A stretch of 64,000 bases of DNA from an uncultured Lachnospiraceae bacterium. Its GTDB lineage: Bacteria > Bacillota > Clostridia > Lachnospirales > Lachnospiraceae. Below are positions 26,096 to 34,687 of the stretch, one piece after another; the stretch's first letter is position 1, and every line of letters starts with the position of its first letter. The DNA is taken from the NCBI GenBank assembly GCA_910586125.1, contig CAJUHP010000003.1:11162-75161 (forward strand), given 5' to 3'. The notes beneath the pieces are model-generated. The model ran no database searches. It had not been told where the DNA came from and saw only the letters and a program-made list of their open reading frames with translations. The position numbers were made by a program, and so were the translations under genes.

Positions 26096-28504
26096 ATGAA
26101 AAGGCAGGAAAATGTAATCCGTATCTCGGTGCGGGCGCTTGTGGAATTTATTTTACGAAAAGGGGATCTGGACAACCGCAGGCATGCAGGGCGGGAGAGA
26201 GATGCGATGCAGGCCGGCAGCCGCCTGCACCGGAAGGTGCAGAGGCAGATGGGGCCATCCTACCGTGCGGAGGTATCTCTGAAGTGCCGTGTGCCGGTGG
26301 AGGAGATGATTCTGCAGATAGAAGGCCGCGCCGACGGACTGATCGAGGAAGACGGAAAGCTGACGGTGGATGAGATCAAGGGTGTGTACTTTGATATCAG
26401 CCGTCTGGAGGAACCGTTTCCGGTTCACAAGGCGCAGGCCATGTGCTATGCCTATATGGCGGGGCGGGAAAAGGGCCTGTCCTCCGTTACCGTTCAGATG
26501 ACCTACGGCAGTCTGGAGACGGAGCAGTTGCGCCGTTTCGCAGAAGAGTGGGAGATGGAGCGGCTGACACAGTGGTTTGAGCGGCTGACGCAGGAGTACG
26601 GAAAATGGGCGCTGTGGCAGTACCGCCACCGGCTGGCGAGGGACCATTCCATGCAGGGGCTTGAATTTCCCTATCCCTACCGGACGGGTCAGAGAGAGCT
26701 GGCCGTCTCGGTTTACCGGACGATCAGCCGGGGGAAGACGCTGTTTATTCAGGCGCCGACTGGCATCGGCAAGACCATGGCGGCCGTTTTCCCGGCTGTG
26801 AAAGCCGTGGGGGAGGGATACGGCGACAAAATTTTTTATCTGACGGCGAAGACCGTGACGAGGACGGTGGCGGAAGAGGCGTTTCGGATTCTTAAAGAGC
26901 GGGGACTGGTTTTTTTGAACGTCACCATTACGGCCAAGGACAAGCTGTGCATTCTGGAAAAACCAGACTGCAATCCGATTAGCTGCCCCTATGCTGCCGG
27001 GCATTTTGACCGAATAAACGATGTGGTTTTTTCTCTGATACAAAATGAGACGGTGTTAGATAGGGAGCGCATTCTTCAGGCGGCGAAGGAGAAGCAGGTA
27101 TGTCCCTTTGAGCTGTGTCTGGATCTGACAAACTGGGCGGACGGCGTGATCTGCGACTATAATTATGTCTTTGACCCCAATATTTATCTGAAACGCTTTT
27201 TTGGAGAGGGAGTATCGGGAGAGTATCTGTTTCTGGTGGATGAAGCGCACAATCTGGTGGAGCGGGCCAGAGAAATGTACAGTGCTTCCTTATACAAAGA
27301 AGATTTTCTGGAGGCCCGCCGTCTGGTAAAGGGGCACAGCCGGAAACTGGAGCAGAAACTGAGCCGCTGCAATCAGGCGCTTTTGGAGCTAAAGCGGGAG
27401 TGTGAGACCTGGCGTGTTCTGCCCACGATCTCTCATTTTGTGATGACGCTGGAGGGATTGTTCGGTGAAATGCAGGAGTTTGCGGAGACAAGCACGGCGC
27501 TGGATACCAGCGAGGTTTACCGGGATTTTTATTTTGCGGTGCGCCATTTTCTGAACATGAGCGAACGGGCGGACGAGAATTACCGGATCTATACCGAGCT
27601 GCAGCCGGACGGGCGCTTTCTGCTGAAGGAGCTGTGCGTCAATCCGGCGGATGCGCTGCAGGAGTGCCTGGCAAAAGGAAACGGGACGGTTTTTTATTCA
27701 GCGACCATGCTGCCGATGCCCTATTATCGAGAATTGCTGAGCGCAAACCCGGAGGATTATGCGGTTTATGCCATGTCGCCCTTTGACCAAAAACGGCGCC
27801 TGCTGGTCATAGCCAGAGATGTGAGCAGCCGTTACAGCCGCCGCGGGAGGCAGGAATATGAGAGAATCTATTCTTATATTGAATCCATGGCGCTGTCCAG
27901 GCCCGGAAATTATCTGGTATTTTTTCCCTCCTATCCGTTCTTAAATGAAGTTTGTGAGGCCGGAGGACACGGCAAAAACGAGCGGCACAAATTTCGGCTG
28001 CTCTGCCAGTCTTCTCGCATGACCGAGAAAGAGCGGGACGATTTTCTCGACGCTTTTCGGGCGGATCGCGGGGCAGGACAGGAATCTTTGGTGGGCTTCT
28101 GCGTGCTGGGCGGTATTTTTTCGGAGGGAATTGATCTGGCGGGAGAGAAGCTGATCGGCGCGGCGGTGGTGGGAACGGGTCTGCCGCAGGTGTGTACAGA
28201 GAAAGAGATTTTGAAAGAATATTATGACGAGGCGGGAAAGGACGGTTTTGGCTTTGCCTACCGCTTTCCGGGCATGAATAAAGTGCTGCAGTCGGCCGGC
28301 CGTGTGATCCGCTCCGCACAGGACAGAGGGGTGATTCTTCTGTTGGACGATAGGTTTTTGTACAGGGAGTCATCCTCTCTGTTTCCCAGAGAGTGGGAGG
28401 AGAGAATTGTGACCGACGAGAAGAATGTGGGAAAAGTGTTGGACAGTTTTTGGAGACAGTGGGATTCGGATTCCCCCGATCTCATGCAGACAGGACAGAG
28501 ATAA
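26096..28504 (+). CDS. PD-(D/E)XK nuclease fused to a DinG/Rad3-type DNA helicase
   Basis: An 802-residue protein. The N-terminal domain (about 1-130) has a PD-(D/E)XK-like nuclease core (EGRADGLIEEDGKLTVDEIKG, D and ExK). Then comes an XPD/DinG-type superfamily 2 helicase: APTGIGKTMAAVFP Walker A near 221, LVDEAHN motif II near 381, and a C-terminal HELICc_2 with SATMLPMPYYRELL and QSAGRVIRSAQDRG. Four cysteines between the two (CILEKPDC, SCPYAAGH, VCPFELC) fit an iron-sulfur cluster, as in DinG/XPD. It probably unwinds and trims damaged or recombining DNA; exact role unknown. Confidence 0.88.
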   Translation: MKRQENVIRISVRALVEFILRKGDLDNRRHAGRERDAMQAGSRLHRKVQRQMGPSYRAEVSLKCRVPVEEMILQIEGRADGLIEEDGKLTVDEIKGVYFDISRLEEPFPVHKAQAMCYAYMAGREKGLSSVTVQMTYGSLETEQLRRFAEEWEMERLTQWFERLTQEYGKWALWQYRHRLARDHSMQGLEFPYPYRTGQRELAVSVYRTISRGKTLFIQAPTGIGKTMAAVFPAVKAVGEGYGDKIFYLTAKTVTRTVAEEAFRILKERGLVFLNVTITAKDKLCILEKPDCNPISCPYAAGHFDRINDVVFSLIQNETVLDRERILQAAKEKQVCPFELCLDLTNWADGVICDYNYVFDPNIYLKRFFGEGVSGEYLFLVDEAHNLVERAREMYSASLYKEDFLEARRLVKGHSRKLEQKLSRCNQALLELKRECETWRVLPTISHFVMTLEGLFGEMQEFAETSTALDTSEVYRDFYFAVRHFLNMSERADENYRIYTELQPDGRFLLKELCVNPADALQECLAKGNGTVFYSATMLPMPYYRELLSANPEDYAVYAMSPFDQKRRLLVIARDVSSRYSRRGRQEYERIYSYIESMALSRPGNYLVFFPSYPFLNEVCEAGGHGKNERHKFRLLCQSSRMTEKERDDFLDAFRADRGAGQESLVGFCVLGGIFSEGIDLAGEKLIGAAVVGTGLPQVCTEKEILKEYYDEAGKDGFGFAYRFPGMNKVLQSAGRVIRSAQDRGVILLLDDRFLYRESSSLFPREWEERIVTDEKNVGKVLDSFWRQWDSDSPDLMQTGQR

Positions 28505-28521
28505 AAAGGCGGATTATAATT

Positions 28522-29151
28522 ATGAAAGAGAACCCGTATACAGACAAACAGGAGCTTCGCCGGCACATACGGCAGATGCGCAGAAATATGGACGAGGAAG
28601 CGTGGAGGGAAAGAAGCCGCAGCGTTTGCCGGATTATCCATAGGACAAAGGCGTATCAGGAGGCCGAAATTTTATATGCCTATCTGGCTGTGCGGGGAGA
28701 AGTTCTGCTGGATGAACTGATAGAAGATGCCCTGCGCGCAGGAAAACGAGTGCTTGTTCCGCGGGTGGAAGGAGAGAACATGGTGTTCTGTCCGATATGG
28801 GATCTGGAACAGGTGCAGGTGAGTCCGATGGGGATACGGGAACCGACAGGAGAGGCCGAGAGGAACGAGAACGGGAATCCGAAGCCGCGGGAAAAAATTT
28901 TGTTTCTGATGCCGGGAATTGCTTTTGACAGAAAGGGAAACCGTGTGGGGCAGGGCGGCGGCTACTATGACCGGTATCTGGAGCGAAATCTCATGTTTTG
29001 CAAGGTCGGCGCCGCGTTTTCTTTTCAGATGCAGGAGGAGGTGCCGACCGGAGCGCTGGATATTCCTGTGGATGCGGTGGCTTCGGAGGACGGGCTATAC
29101 GGTCGCGGGTCCAGCGGGGAGCGGTTCACAGAAAATTACGAATTTTTTTGA
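28522..29151 (+). CDS. 5-formyltetrahydrofolate cyclo-ligase
   Basis: A 209-residue enzyme that uses ATP to convert 5-formyl-THF to 5,10-methenyl-THF. YPDKQELRRHIRQMR-like start, VLVPRVEGENMVF and the signature MPGIAFDRKGNRVGQGGGYYDRYL near residue 135 are clear. The ATG at 28522 follows AAAGGCGG and lies just after the helicase stop, so it is probably in the same operon. Confidence 0.9.
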   Translation: MKENPYTDKQELRRHIRQMRRNMDEEAWRERSRSVCRIIHRTKAYQEAEILYAYLAVRGEVLLDELIEDALRAGKRVLVPRVEGENMVFCPIWDLEQVQVSPMGIREPTGEAERNENGNPKPREKILFLMPGIAFDRKGNRVGQGGGYYDRYLERNLMFCKVGAAFSFQMQEEVPTGALDIPVDAVASEDGLYGRGSSGERFTENYEFF

Positions 29152-29202
29152 AAAACCCCCTTTTCTTTTTATGTAAAACGTGGTATACCATAGGCATAAG
29201 GA

Positions 29203-29229
29203 TTAGCACTCAAAGCCTTTGGTGGCTAA
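29203..29229 (+). promoter_or_regulatory. CIRCE-like HrcA site before clpB
   Basis: TTAGCACTC (29203-29211), nine-base spacer, GGTGGCTAA (29221-29229). The left arm equals the CIRCE consensus and the spacer is the standard length. The right arm differs from GAGTGCTAA at three positions, so binding by HrcA may be weak. A tentative -10 (TATACC, 29184-29189) lies upstream. Confidence 0.6.
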
Positions 29230-29253
29230 CAACCATAAGAAGGGAGGTTTCTT

Positions 29254-31845
29254 ATGAATATCAGTAAATTTACACAGAATTCCGTGCAGGCCGTTCAAAA
29301 CTGCGAGAAGCTGGCATATCGGTATGGCAATCAGGAGATCGACGAGGAGCATCTGCTGTGCAGTCTCTGGGAGCTGGAGGACAGCCTGATCCGCAAGCTT
29401 CTGATTAAGATGGGCGTGGATGAGGATTCCTTTACCGCCGGCCTGGATACGGCTTTAAGCCGCCGGACCAAGGTATCAGGAGGCAATCTGTATCTGAGCG
29501 CGGCACTGAACCAGGTGCTGCTTCATGCGGAGGATGAGGCCAAGCGCATGGGCGATCAATATGTGTCGGTGGAGCATCTGTTTTTATCCATGTTAGCCTC
29601 TCCCAACGCGGCGGTCAAAGAGCTGTTTCGTCAATATGGCATTGACAAAGAGACATTTCTTCAGGCGCTGTCCTCCGTGCGCGGAAATCAGCAGGTGACA
29701 AGCGATAACCCGGAGGCTACGTATGACACGCTGAATAAATACGGGGTCGATCTGGTGGAGAAAGCCAGGGATCAGAAGCTGGACCCGGTCATCGGCCGGG
29801 ATTCCGAGATCCGCAATGTCATCCGGATCCTTTCCCGCAAGTCCAAGAACAACCCGGTTCTGATCGGAGAACCCGGCGTGGGCAAGACCGCCGTTGTGGA
29901 GGGGCTGGCCCAGCGGATCGTGCGGGGCGACGTGCCGCAGGGACTGAAGGATAAGAAGGTTTTTTCGCTGGACATGGGAGCCCTGGTAGCCGGAGCCAAA
30001 TACCGCGGTGAGTTTGAGGAACGTCTCAAGGCCGTGCTGGAGGAGGTGCGCAAGAGCGAGGGACAGATGATTCTGTTTATTGACGAGCTGCACCTGATCG
30101 TGGGAGCCGGCAAGACCGACGGCGCCATGGACGCCGGAAATATGTTGAAGCCCATGTTGGCCAGGGGCGAGCTGCACTGCATCGGCGCTACGACACTGGA
30201 TGAATACCGCAAATATATTGAGAAAGACGCCGCACTGGAACGCCGGTTTCAGCCGGTGCTGGTGGACGAACCTACCGTGGAGGACACCATCTCGATTCTG
30301 CGCGGCCTGAAGGAGCGCTACGAGGTGTTCCACGGCGTTAAGATTACCGACAGCGCTCTGGTCAGCGCCGCCACGCTGTCCGGCCGCTATATAACGGATC
30401 GTTTTCTGCCGGACAAAGCCATTGACCTGGTGGATGAAGCGTGCGCCCTGGTAAAGACGGAGCTGGATTCCATGCCGGCGGAATTGGATGAACTGTCCCG
30501 CAAGATTACGCAGTTGGAGATCGAGGAAGCGGCGCTTAAGAAGGAGACGGACCGCTTGAGTCATGACCGGCTGGACAATCTGCAGAAGGAGCTGGCGGAA
30601 CTGCGCGATCAATTCGGCAGCATGAAGGCACAGTGGGACAACGAAAAGACGAGCGTGGAGCGTCTGTCCCGCCTGCGGGAAGAGATCGAGGAGGTAAACC
30701 GCCAGATCCAGGCGGCGACGCAGGTCTACGATCTGAACAAGGCGGCTGAGCTGCAGTACGGAAAACTGCCGGAATTGCAGAAGGAGCTGGCCTCGGAGGA
30801 GGCGAGAGTCGGCGGACAGGATCTGTCTCTGGTTCACGAGGCGGTGACGGAGGAGGAAATCGAGCGGATTGTCTCCCGTTGGACCGGTATTCCGGTGGCA
30901 AAACTGACAGAGGGCGAGCGAAATAAAATCCTGCATCTGGAGGAGGAACTGCATCAGCGCGTGGTGGGTCAGGAAGAGGGCGTTGCCAAAGTGACAGAGG
31001 CGATCCTCCGCTCCCATGCCGGGATCAAAGATCCAAACGCTCCCATCGGCTCGTTTCTGTTTCTGGGGCCGACCGGCGTGGGCAAGACGGAACTGGCCAA
31101 GACGCTGGCTGCCAGCCTGTTTGACGACGAGAGCAATATGGTGCGGATCGATATGAGCGAATATATGGAGAAATACTCCGTATCCCGCCTGATCGGAGCA
31201 CCTCCGGGCTATGTGGGATACGACGAGGGAGGCCAGCTCACCGAGGCAGTTCGGCGCAAGCCCTACAGCGTGGTTCTGTTTGATGAGATTGAAAAGGCGC
31301 ATCCGGACGTCTTTAACGTGCTGCTGCAGGTGCTGGACGACGGGCGGATAACAGATTCCCAGGGACGGACGGTTGATTTTAAAAATACAATCCTGATTAT
31401 GACATCCAATATCGGTTCTCCCTATCTGTTGGACGGAATCGGGGCGGACGGCAAAATTCTTCCTGAGGCGGAGGAAGCGGTCATGAAGGATCTGCGGGCG
31501 CATTTTCGTCCGGAATTTTTGAACCGTCTGGATGAGATCATTCTGTTTAAGCCGCTGACAAGAGAGAACATCACATCCATTGTAGATTTGATGATCGGCG
31601 GTATCAATGCCCGACTGGCCGGCCAGGAATTGAAGATCCGTCTGACGGAGGCGGCGAAGGCATATATTGTCGAAAATGGTTACGATCCGGTATATGGAGC
31701 CCGCCCTCTGAACCGCTATCTGAAAAAACATGTGGAAACGCTGGCGGCCCGAATGATTTTGGGCAGCGAGGTAAGAGCCGGCGATACGGTGGTGATCGAT
31801 GCGGTTTTGGGCGGATTGAAGGGAGAGATCATGCGGGAAGAGTGA
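29254..31845 (+). CDS. clpB: ATP-dependent disaggregase ClpB
   Basis: An 863-residue Hsp100 chaperone that works with DnaK to rescue aggregated proteins. An N-terminal Clp repeat domain (about 1-145) precedes AAA-1 (Walker A GEPGVGKT near 205), a coiled-coil middle domain (about 405-525) that defines ClpB rather than ClpC, and AAA-2 (GPTGVGKT near 606) with the pore loop GYVGYDEGG. The start follows AAGGGAGG. The CIRCE-like site upstream fits heat-shock control. Confidence 0.96.
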   Translation: MNISKFTQNSVQAVQNCEKLAYRYGNQEIDEEHLLCSLWELEDSLIRKLLIKMGVDEDSFTAGLDTALSRRTKVSGGNLYLSAALNQVLLHAEDEAKRMGDQYVSVEHLFLSMLASPNAAVKELFRQYGIDKETFLQALSSVRGNQQVTSDNPEATYDTLNKYGVDLVEKARDQKLDPVIGRDSEIRNVIRILSRKSKNNPVLIGEPGVGKTAVVEGLAQRIVRGDVPQGLKDKKVFSLDMGALVAGAKYRGEFEERLKAVLEEVRKSEGQMILFIDELHLIVGAGKTDGAMDAGNMLKPMLARGELHCIGATTLDEYRKYIEKDAALERRFQPVLVDEPTVEDTISILRGLKERYEVFHGVKITDSALVSAATLSGRYITDRFLPDKAIDLVDEACALVKTELDSMPAELDELSRKITQLEIEEAALKKETDRLSHDRLDNLQKELAELRDQFGSMKAQWDNEKTSVERLSRLREEIEEVNRQIQAATQVYDLNKAAELQYGKLPELQKELASEEARVGGQDLSLVHEAVTEEEIERIVSRWTGIPVAKLTEGERNKILHLEEELHQRVVGQEEGVAKVTEAILRSHAGIKDPNAPIGSFLFLGPTGVGKTELAKTLAASLFDDESNMVRIDMSEYMEKYSVSRLIGAPPGYVGYDEGGQLTEAVRRKPYSVVLFDEIEKAHPDVFNVLLQVLDDGRITDSQGRTVDFKNTILIMTSNIGSPYLLDGIGADGKILPEAEEAVMKDLRAHFRPEFLNRLDEIILFKPLTRENITSIVDLMIGGINARLAGQELKIRLTEAAKAYIVENGYDPVYGARPLNRYLKKHVETLAARMILGSEVRAGDTVVIDAVLGGLKGEIMREE

Positions 31846-31888
31846 GTCGGATAAGAACCGTGGAGAGATAAAAAAAGAGGAGGAAGCG

Positions 31889-32068
31889 ATGGAGAAGGCG
31901 CCGAAGGATCCCGCAATGCTTTTGAGCTTTGTGAACCTAAAGCTTCGGGACTACTACGCGAGCTTGGAAGAGCTGTGCGAAGATCTTCAGTGGGACGCAG
32001 ACGAGCTGTGTGAAAAGCTTTCCGGGATCGATTATGCGTATGACCGGACGGTAAATCAGTTCGTTTAA
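31889..32068 (+). CDS. DUF4250 small protein
   Basis: A 59-residue ORF with a strong GAGGAGG six bases before the ATG. It encodes PKDPAMLLSFVNLKLRDYY, then SLEELCEDL, and ends DRTVNQFV, which matches my memory of the DUF4250 family. It is short, acidic and predicted helical, probably a small DNA- or protein-binding domain. It sits 43 bp after clpB on the same strand, so it may share the stress-controlled transcript. Role unknown. Confidence 0.85.
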   Translation: MEKAPKDPAMLLSFVNLKLRDYYASLEELCEDLQWDADELCEKLSGIDYAYDRTVNQFV

Positions 32069-32075
32069 AGAAAGT

Positions 32076-32089
32076 CGAACAGATATTCG
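32076..32089. promoter_or_regulatory. Possible LexA box upstream of the radical SAM gene
   Basis: CGAACAGATATTCG resembles the Firmicutes SOS box CGAAC-N4-GTTCG with one change per core (ATTC for GTTC). It lies upstream of the -35. Confidence 0.45.
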
Positions 32090-32098
32090 AGAAAATGG

Positions 32099-32127
32099 TT
32101 GCAATCTGCCCGTACTTGTGTTAAAAT
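32099..32127 (+). promoter_or_regulatory. Promoter of the DNA-repair radical SAM pair
   Basis: -35 TTGCAA (32099-32104), 17-bp spacer, -10 TAAAAT (32122-32127). Confidence 0.7.
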
Positions 32128-32140
32128 GAGAGAAACTCAT

Positions 32141-32152
32141 GAACATATGTAC
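32141..32152. promoter_or_regulatory. Likely LexA box downstream of the promoter
   Basis: GAACATATGTAC differs from GAAC-N4-GTTC by one base. It lies just after the predicted start of transcription and before the ATG at 32167. Confidence 0.55.
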
Positions 32153-32166
32153 GGGTAGATTTTATT

Positions 32167-33762
32167 ATGCGGATACAAGAAGAGCTTTCATTAGAAAAGA
32201 AACTGGAGATTCTCTCCGATGCGGCGAAGTATGACGCGGCCTGCACCTCCAGCGGAGTGGACAGGCGGGGGGCAAAGGGAACGATGGGGAATACCAGCGC
32301 CTGCGGCATCTGTCACAGCTTTGCCGCAGATGGACGCTGCATTTCGCTGCTCAAGATACTGATGACGAACGAGTGCGTTTACGACTGTAAATATTGTGTA
32401 AACCGCCGTTCCAACGACGTCGTGCGCACGGCGTTTACTCCCCAGGAGATCTGTGTGCTGACCATGCAGTTTTATCGGAGAAATTATATCGAGGGACTCT
32501 TTCTCAGCTCCGGTGTCTGGGGCAGCCCGGATGCAACGATGGAAAAGATCTATGAGACGCTGTATCTTCTGCGGGATCAATACCGTTTTCGAGGCTATAT
32601 TCATGTGAAGGGAATTCCGGGCTCCGATCCGGAGCTGATACGCCGTCTGGGTTATCTGGCGGACCGCATGAGCGTAAATCTGGAGCTTCCCACAGCGGAC
32701 AGTCTGCGGGCGCTCGCGCCGCATAAGAACAGGCCGTCCATCCTGAAACCGATTCGCCAGGTTCAGCGGGGGATCGCACAGGAGCGGCTGATTTTGTCAG
32801 ACGGCCGGGGTGATTTTCATCTGCCCGGCTCGGCCGGGGAGAATCTGGCGGGAGATTTGCCGGATTTCTTGCCAAAAAGCACGCTAAAAAAGCCGGGGAA
32901 CGCGCCTGAGGAAAACCTGGCCAAAGAGGGGGCTTATGCCCGGCCGATGCGGATTCCTCCGGCACAGGAGAATGCGTTTTCTGCCGGAATCGGAGCAGCA
33001 AAGCAGACACCGCTTCCCTCCTCCCAGGGAATCCGGGGGGATCTGGTGAGCGGAGAGCGCCCCCGCTTTGTGCCGGCCGGACAGAGTACGCAGATGATTA
33101 TCGGCGCGACGCCGGAGACAGATTATCAGATTGTGACTGTGGCGGAGGCGCTGTATCATCGGTTTGATCTGCGCCGCGTGTTCTACTCCGCCTATGTGGG
33201 AGTGAATGAGGACAGCAGCCTCCCCTCGCCGGATCGAAAGCCTCCGCTGCTTCGGGAGCACCGTCTGTATCAGGCGGACTGGCTTTTGCGGTTCTATGGA
33301 TTTACGGCGGGGGAGCTTTTGGATGAAAGCCGTCCGAATTTCAATGTGTTTCTGGACCCAAAGTGCGACTGGGCCGTGCGGCATCTGGAATGTTTTCCCG
33401 TGGAGATCAACCGGGCCGACTATACCGCTCTGCTTCGTGTTCCCGGGATCGGAGTAAAATCGGCACAGAGGATTCTGAAAGCGAGACGGAGTTCGGCTCT
33501 GGACTTTCCGGATCTGAAGAAGATGGGAGTCGTATTGAAACGCGCCCACTATTTTATCACCTGCAGCGGTCGCATGATGCATCGGATTCGGCTGGAAGAA
33601 AATTTTGTGACCTCCTGTCTGATCGGTCAGGACAGAAAGAAGAACTGGCAGATCGAACACGGGCCGGAGACATACCGGCAGATGTCCCTGTTTGACGATA
33701 TGAAACTGGATATGGCGCCGACGGTGGAGGATACGCTTGCCAGCGCCAGCGGGCAGTTGTGA
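32167..33762 (+). CDS. Putative DNA modification/repair radical SAM protein (TIGR03916-like)
   Basis: A 531-residue radical SAM protein. The iron-sulfur motif is CVYDCKYC (CxxxCxxC, about residues 69-76), after a conserved N-terminus GVDRRGAKGTMGNTSACGIC. A helix-hairpin-helix near the C-terminus (LLRVPGIGVKSAQRILKAR) suggests contact with DNA. Relative to the family, about 87 extra residues (about 207-293) of Pro/Gly/Ser-rich, low-conservation sequence are inserted before PRFVPAGQSTQMIIGATPE. Family members normally neighbour a TIGR03915 gene, as here. SOS-like boxes at its promoter fit a repair function. Confidence 0.88.
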   Translation: MRIQEELSLEKKLEILSDAAKYDAACTSSGVDRRGAKGTMGNTSACGICHSFAADGRCISLLKILMTNECVYDCKYCVNRRSNDVVRTAFTPQEICVLTMQFYRRNYIEGLFLSSGVWGSPDATMEKIYETLYLLRDQYRFRGYIHVKGIPGSDPELIRRLGYLADRMSVNLELPTADSLRALAPHKNRPSILKPIRQVQRGIAQERLILSDGRGDFHLPGSAGENLAGDLPDFLPKSTLKKPGNAPEENLAKEGAYARPMRIPPAQENAFSAGIGAAKQTPLPSSQGIRGDLVSGERPRFVPAGQSTQMIIGATPETDYQIVTVAEALYHRFDLRRVFYSAYVGVNEDSSLPSPDRKPPLLREHRLYQADWLLRFYGFTAGELLDESRPNFNVFLDPKCDWAVRHLECFPVEINRADYTALLRVPGIGVKSAQRILKARRSSALDFPDLKKMGVVLKRAHYFITCSGRMMHRIRLEENFVTSCLIGQDRKKNWQIEHGPETYRQMSLFDDMKLDMAPTVEDTLASASGQL

Positions 33763-33823
33763 CTTTTTGGAGCGGACAAACGTGCGCGGGAAGAAAAGAA
33801 AGAATGGTCAGGAGAGAGACGGG

Positions 33824-34630
33824 ATGGACGAAGTTACGGTTTTCACCTGCGGGCCGGAGCCCGAAGATATTTTTTCGGCAGTTTATGATGCCTGGGCCAG
33901 CGGCCTGGGGCATGACCATGTGGAGCTGGCGGTTTGGACGGAGGAGATGCAGACACGGCTTTTTGCCGTTTACCATCCGGTGGAGCGGGATCTGGAGAAA
34001 GCGGAGAAGGTGGCCCGCTCGGTCAGACGCCGGATATCGGCACAAGCCTGGAACGGAATTTACCAGGCCGCGCTTTCCTTCTCGCCGGATCGGGCCGATG
34101 CCGTATACCGGTTTCTGATCCGAGGGTTTCAAGTAGGGCCGGACGTTATTTCCCGCCTGCAGGACCCTGCCGTTTACCGTCTGTTTGAATTGAGCCGGAA
34201 AGTGGGGCGGGAAAGCCATTTGTTTTTGGAGTTTGTCCGTTTTGAACAGTGGCCGGACGGGATGCTCTTTGCCAGACTGGCGCCGAAATGCAATGTGCTT
34301 CCTGTGATTGCCCCTCATTTTGCCGGCCGTCTTTCCGGGGAGGATTGGATGATCTATGATGAGACCAGGAGACGGGCAGCCGTGCATCCGGCCGGACAGA
34401 ATTGGTTTTTGATGGATCTGGCAGAAAGCGGGTGGGAGGAATGTTTTCCTGAAGAATTAGACCGGAATCCGCACAGTCTGCGCAGCGGTCCGGCGGACCG
34501 AGAGAAATGGGAGGATCTATGGCGGACTTTTGTAAAAAGCATCGCCATAGAATCCCGTGTGAATCCGTCTTTACAGAGAAATCTGATGCCGCTGTGGTAC
34601 CGAAAGCATATGACGGAGCATTTAAAATAG
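33824..34630 (+). CDS. Probable DNA metabolism protein (TIGR03915/DUF4130-like)
   Basis: A 268-residue soluble protein, partner of the radical SAM gene 61 bp upstream. It begins TVFTCGPEPEDIFSAVYDAW, contains FLRFGFQVG-like FLIRGFQVGPDVISRL and MPLWYRKHMTEHLK at the end. The ATG at 33824 follows AGGAGAG. The function of the pair is unknown; uracil-DNA-glycosylase-like folding has been suggested for related domains (from memory, weak). Confidence 0.85.
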   Translation: MDEVTVFTCGPEPEDIFSAVYDAWASGLGHDHVELAVWTEEMQTRLFAVYHPVERDLEKAEKVARSVRRRISAQAWNGIYQAALSFSPDRADAVYRFLIRGFQVGPDVISRLQDPAVYRLFELSRKVGRESHLFLEFVRFEQWPDGMLFARLAPKCNVLPVIAPHFAGRLSGEDWMIYDETRRRAAVHPAGQNWFLMDLAESGWEECFPEELDRNPHSLRSGPADREKWEDLWRTFVKSIAIESRVNPSLQRNLMPLWYRKHMTEHLK

Positions 34631-34687
34631 AGTGTTTTAGCTATAAATCGGGAGATACAATCTGCCGAAAGCGTTTTACAGACCGGC

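Noticed and set aside
29152..29253. CtsR heptad repeats before clpB
   Set aside because: No GGTCAAA repeats are present; the CIRCE-like site fits better.
29593..31731. Long antisense frame (712 codons) opposite clpB
   Set aside because: It is the mirror of a strongly conserved ClpB reading frame, has no ribosome site and no recognisable domain.
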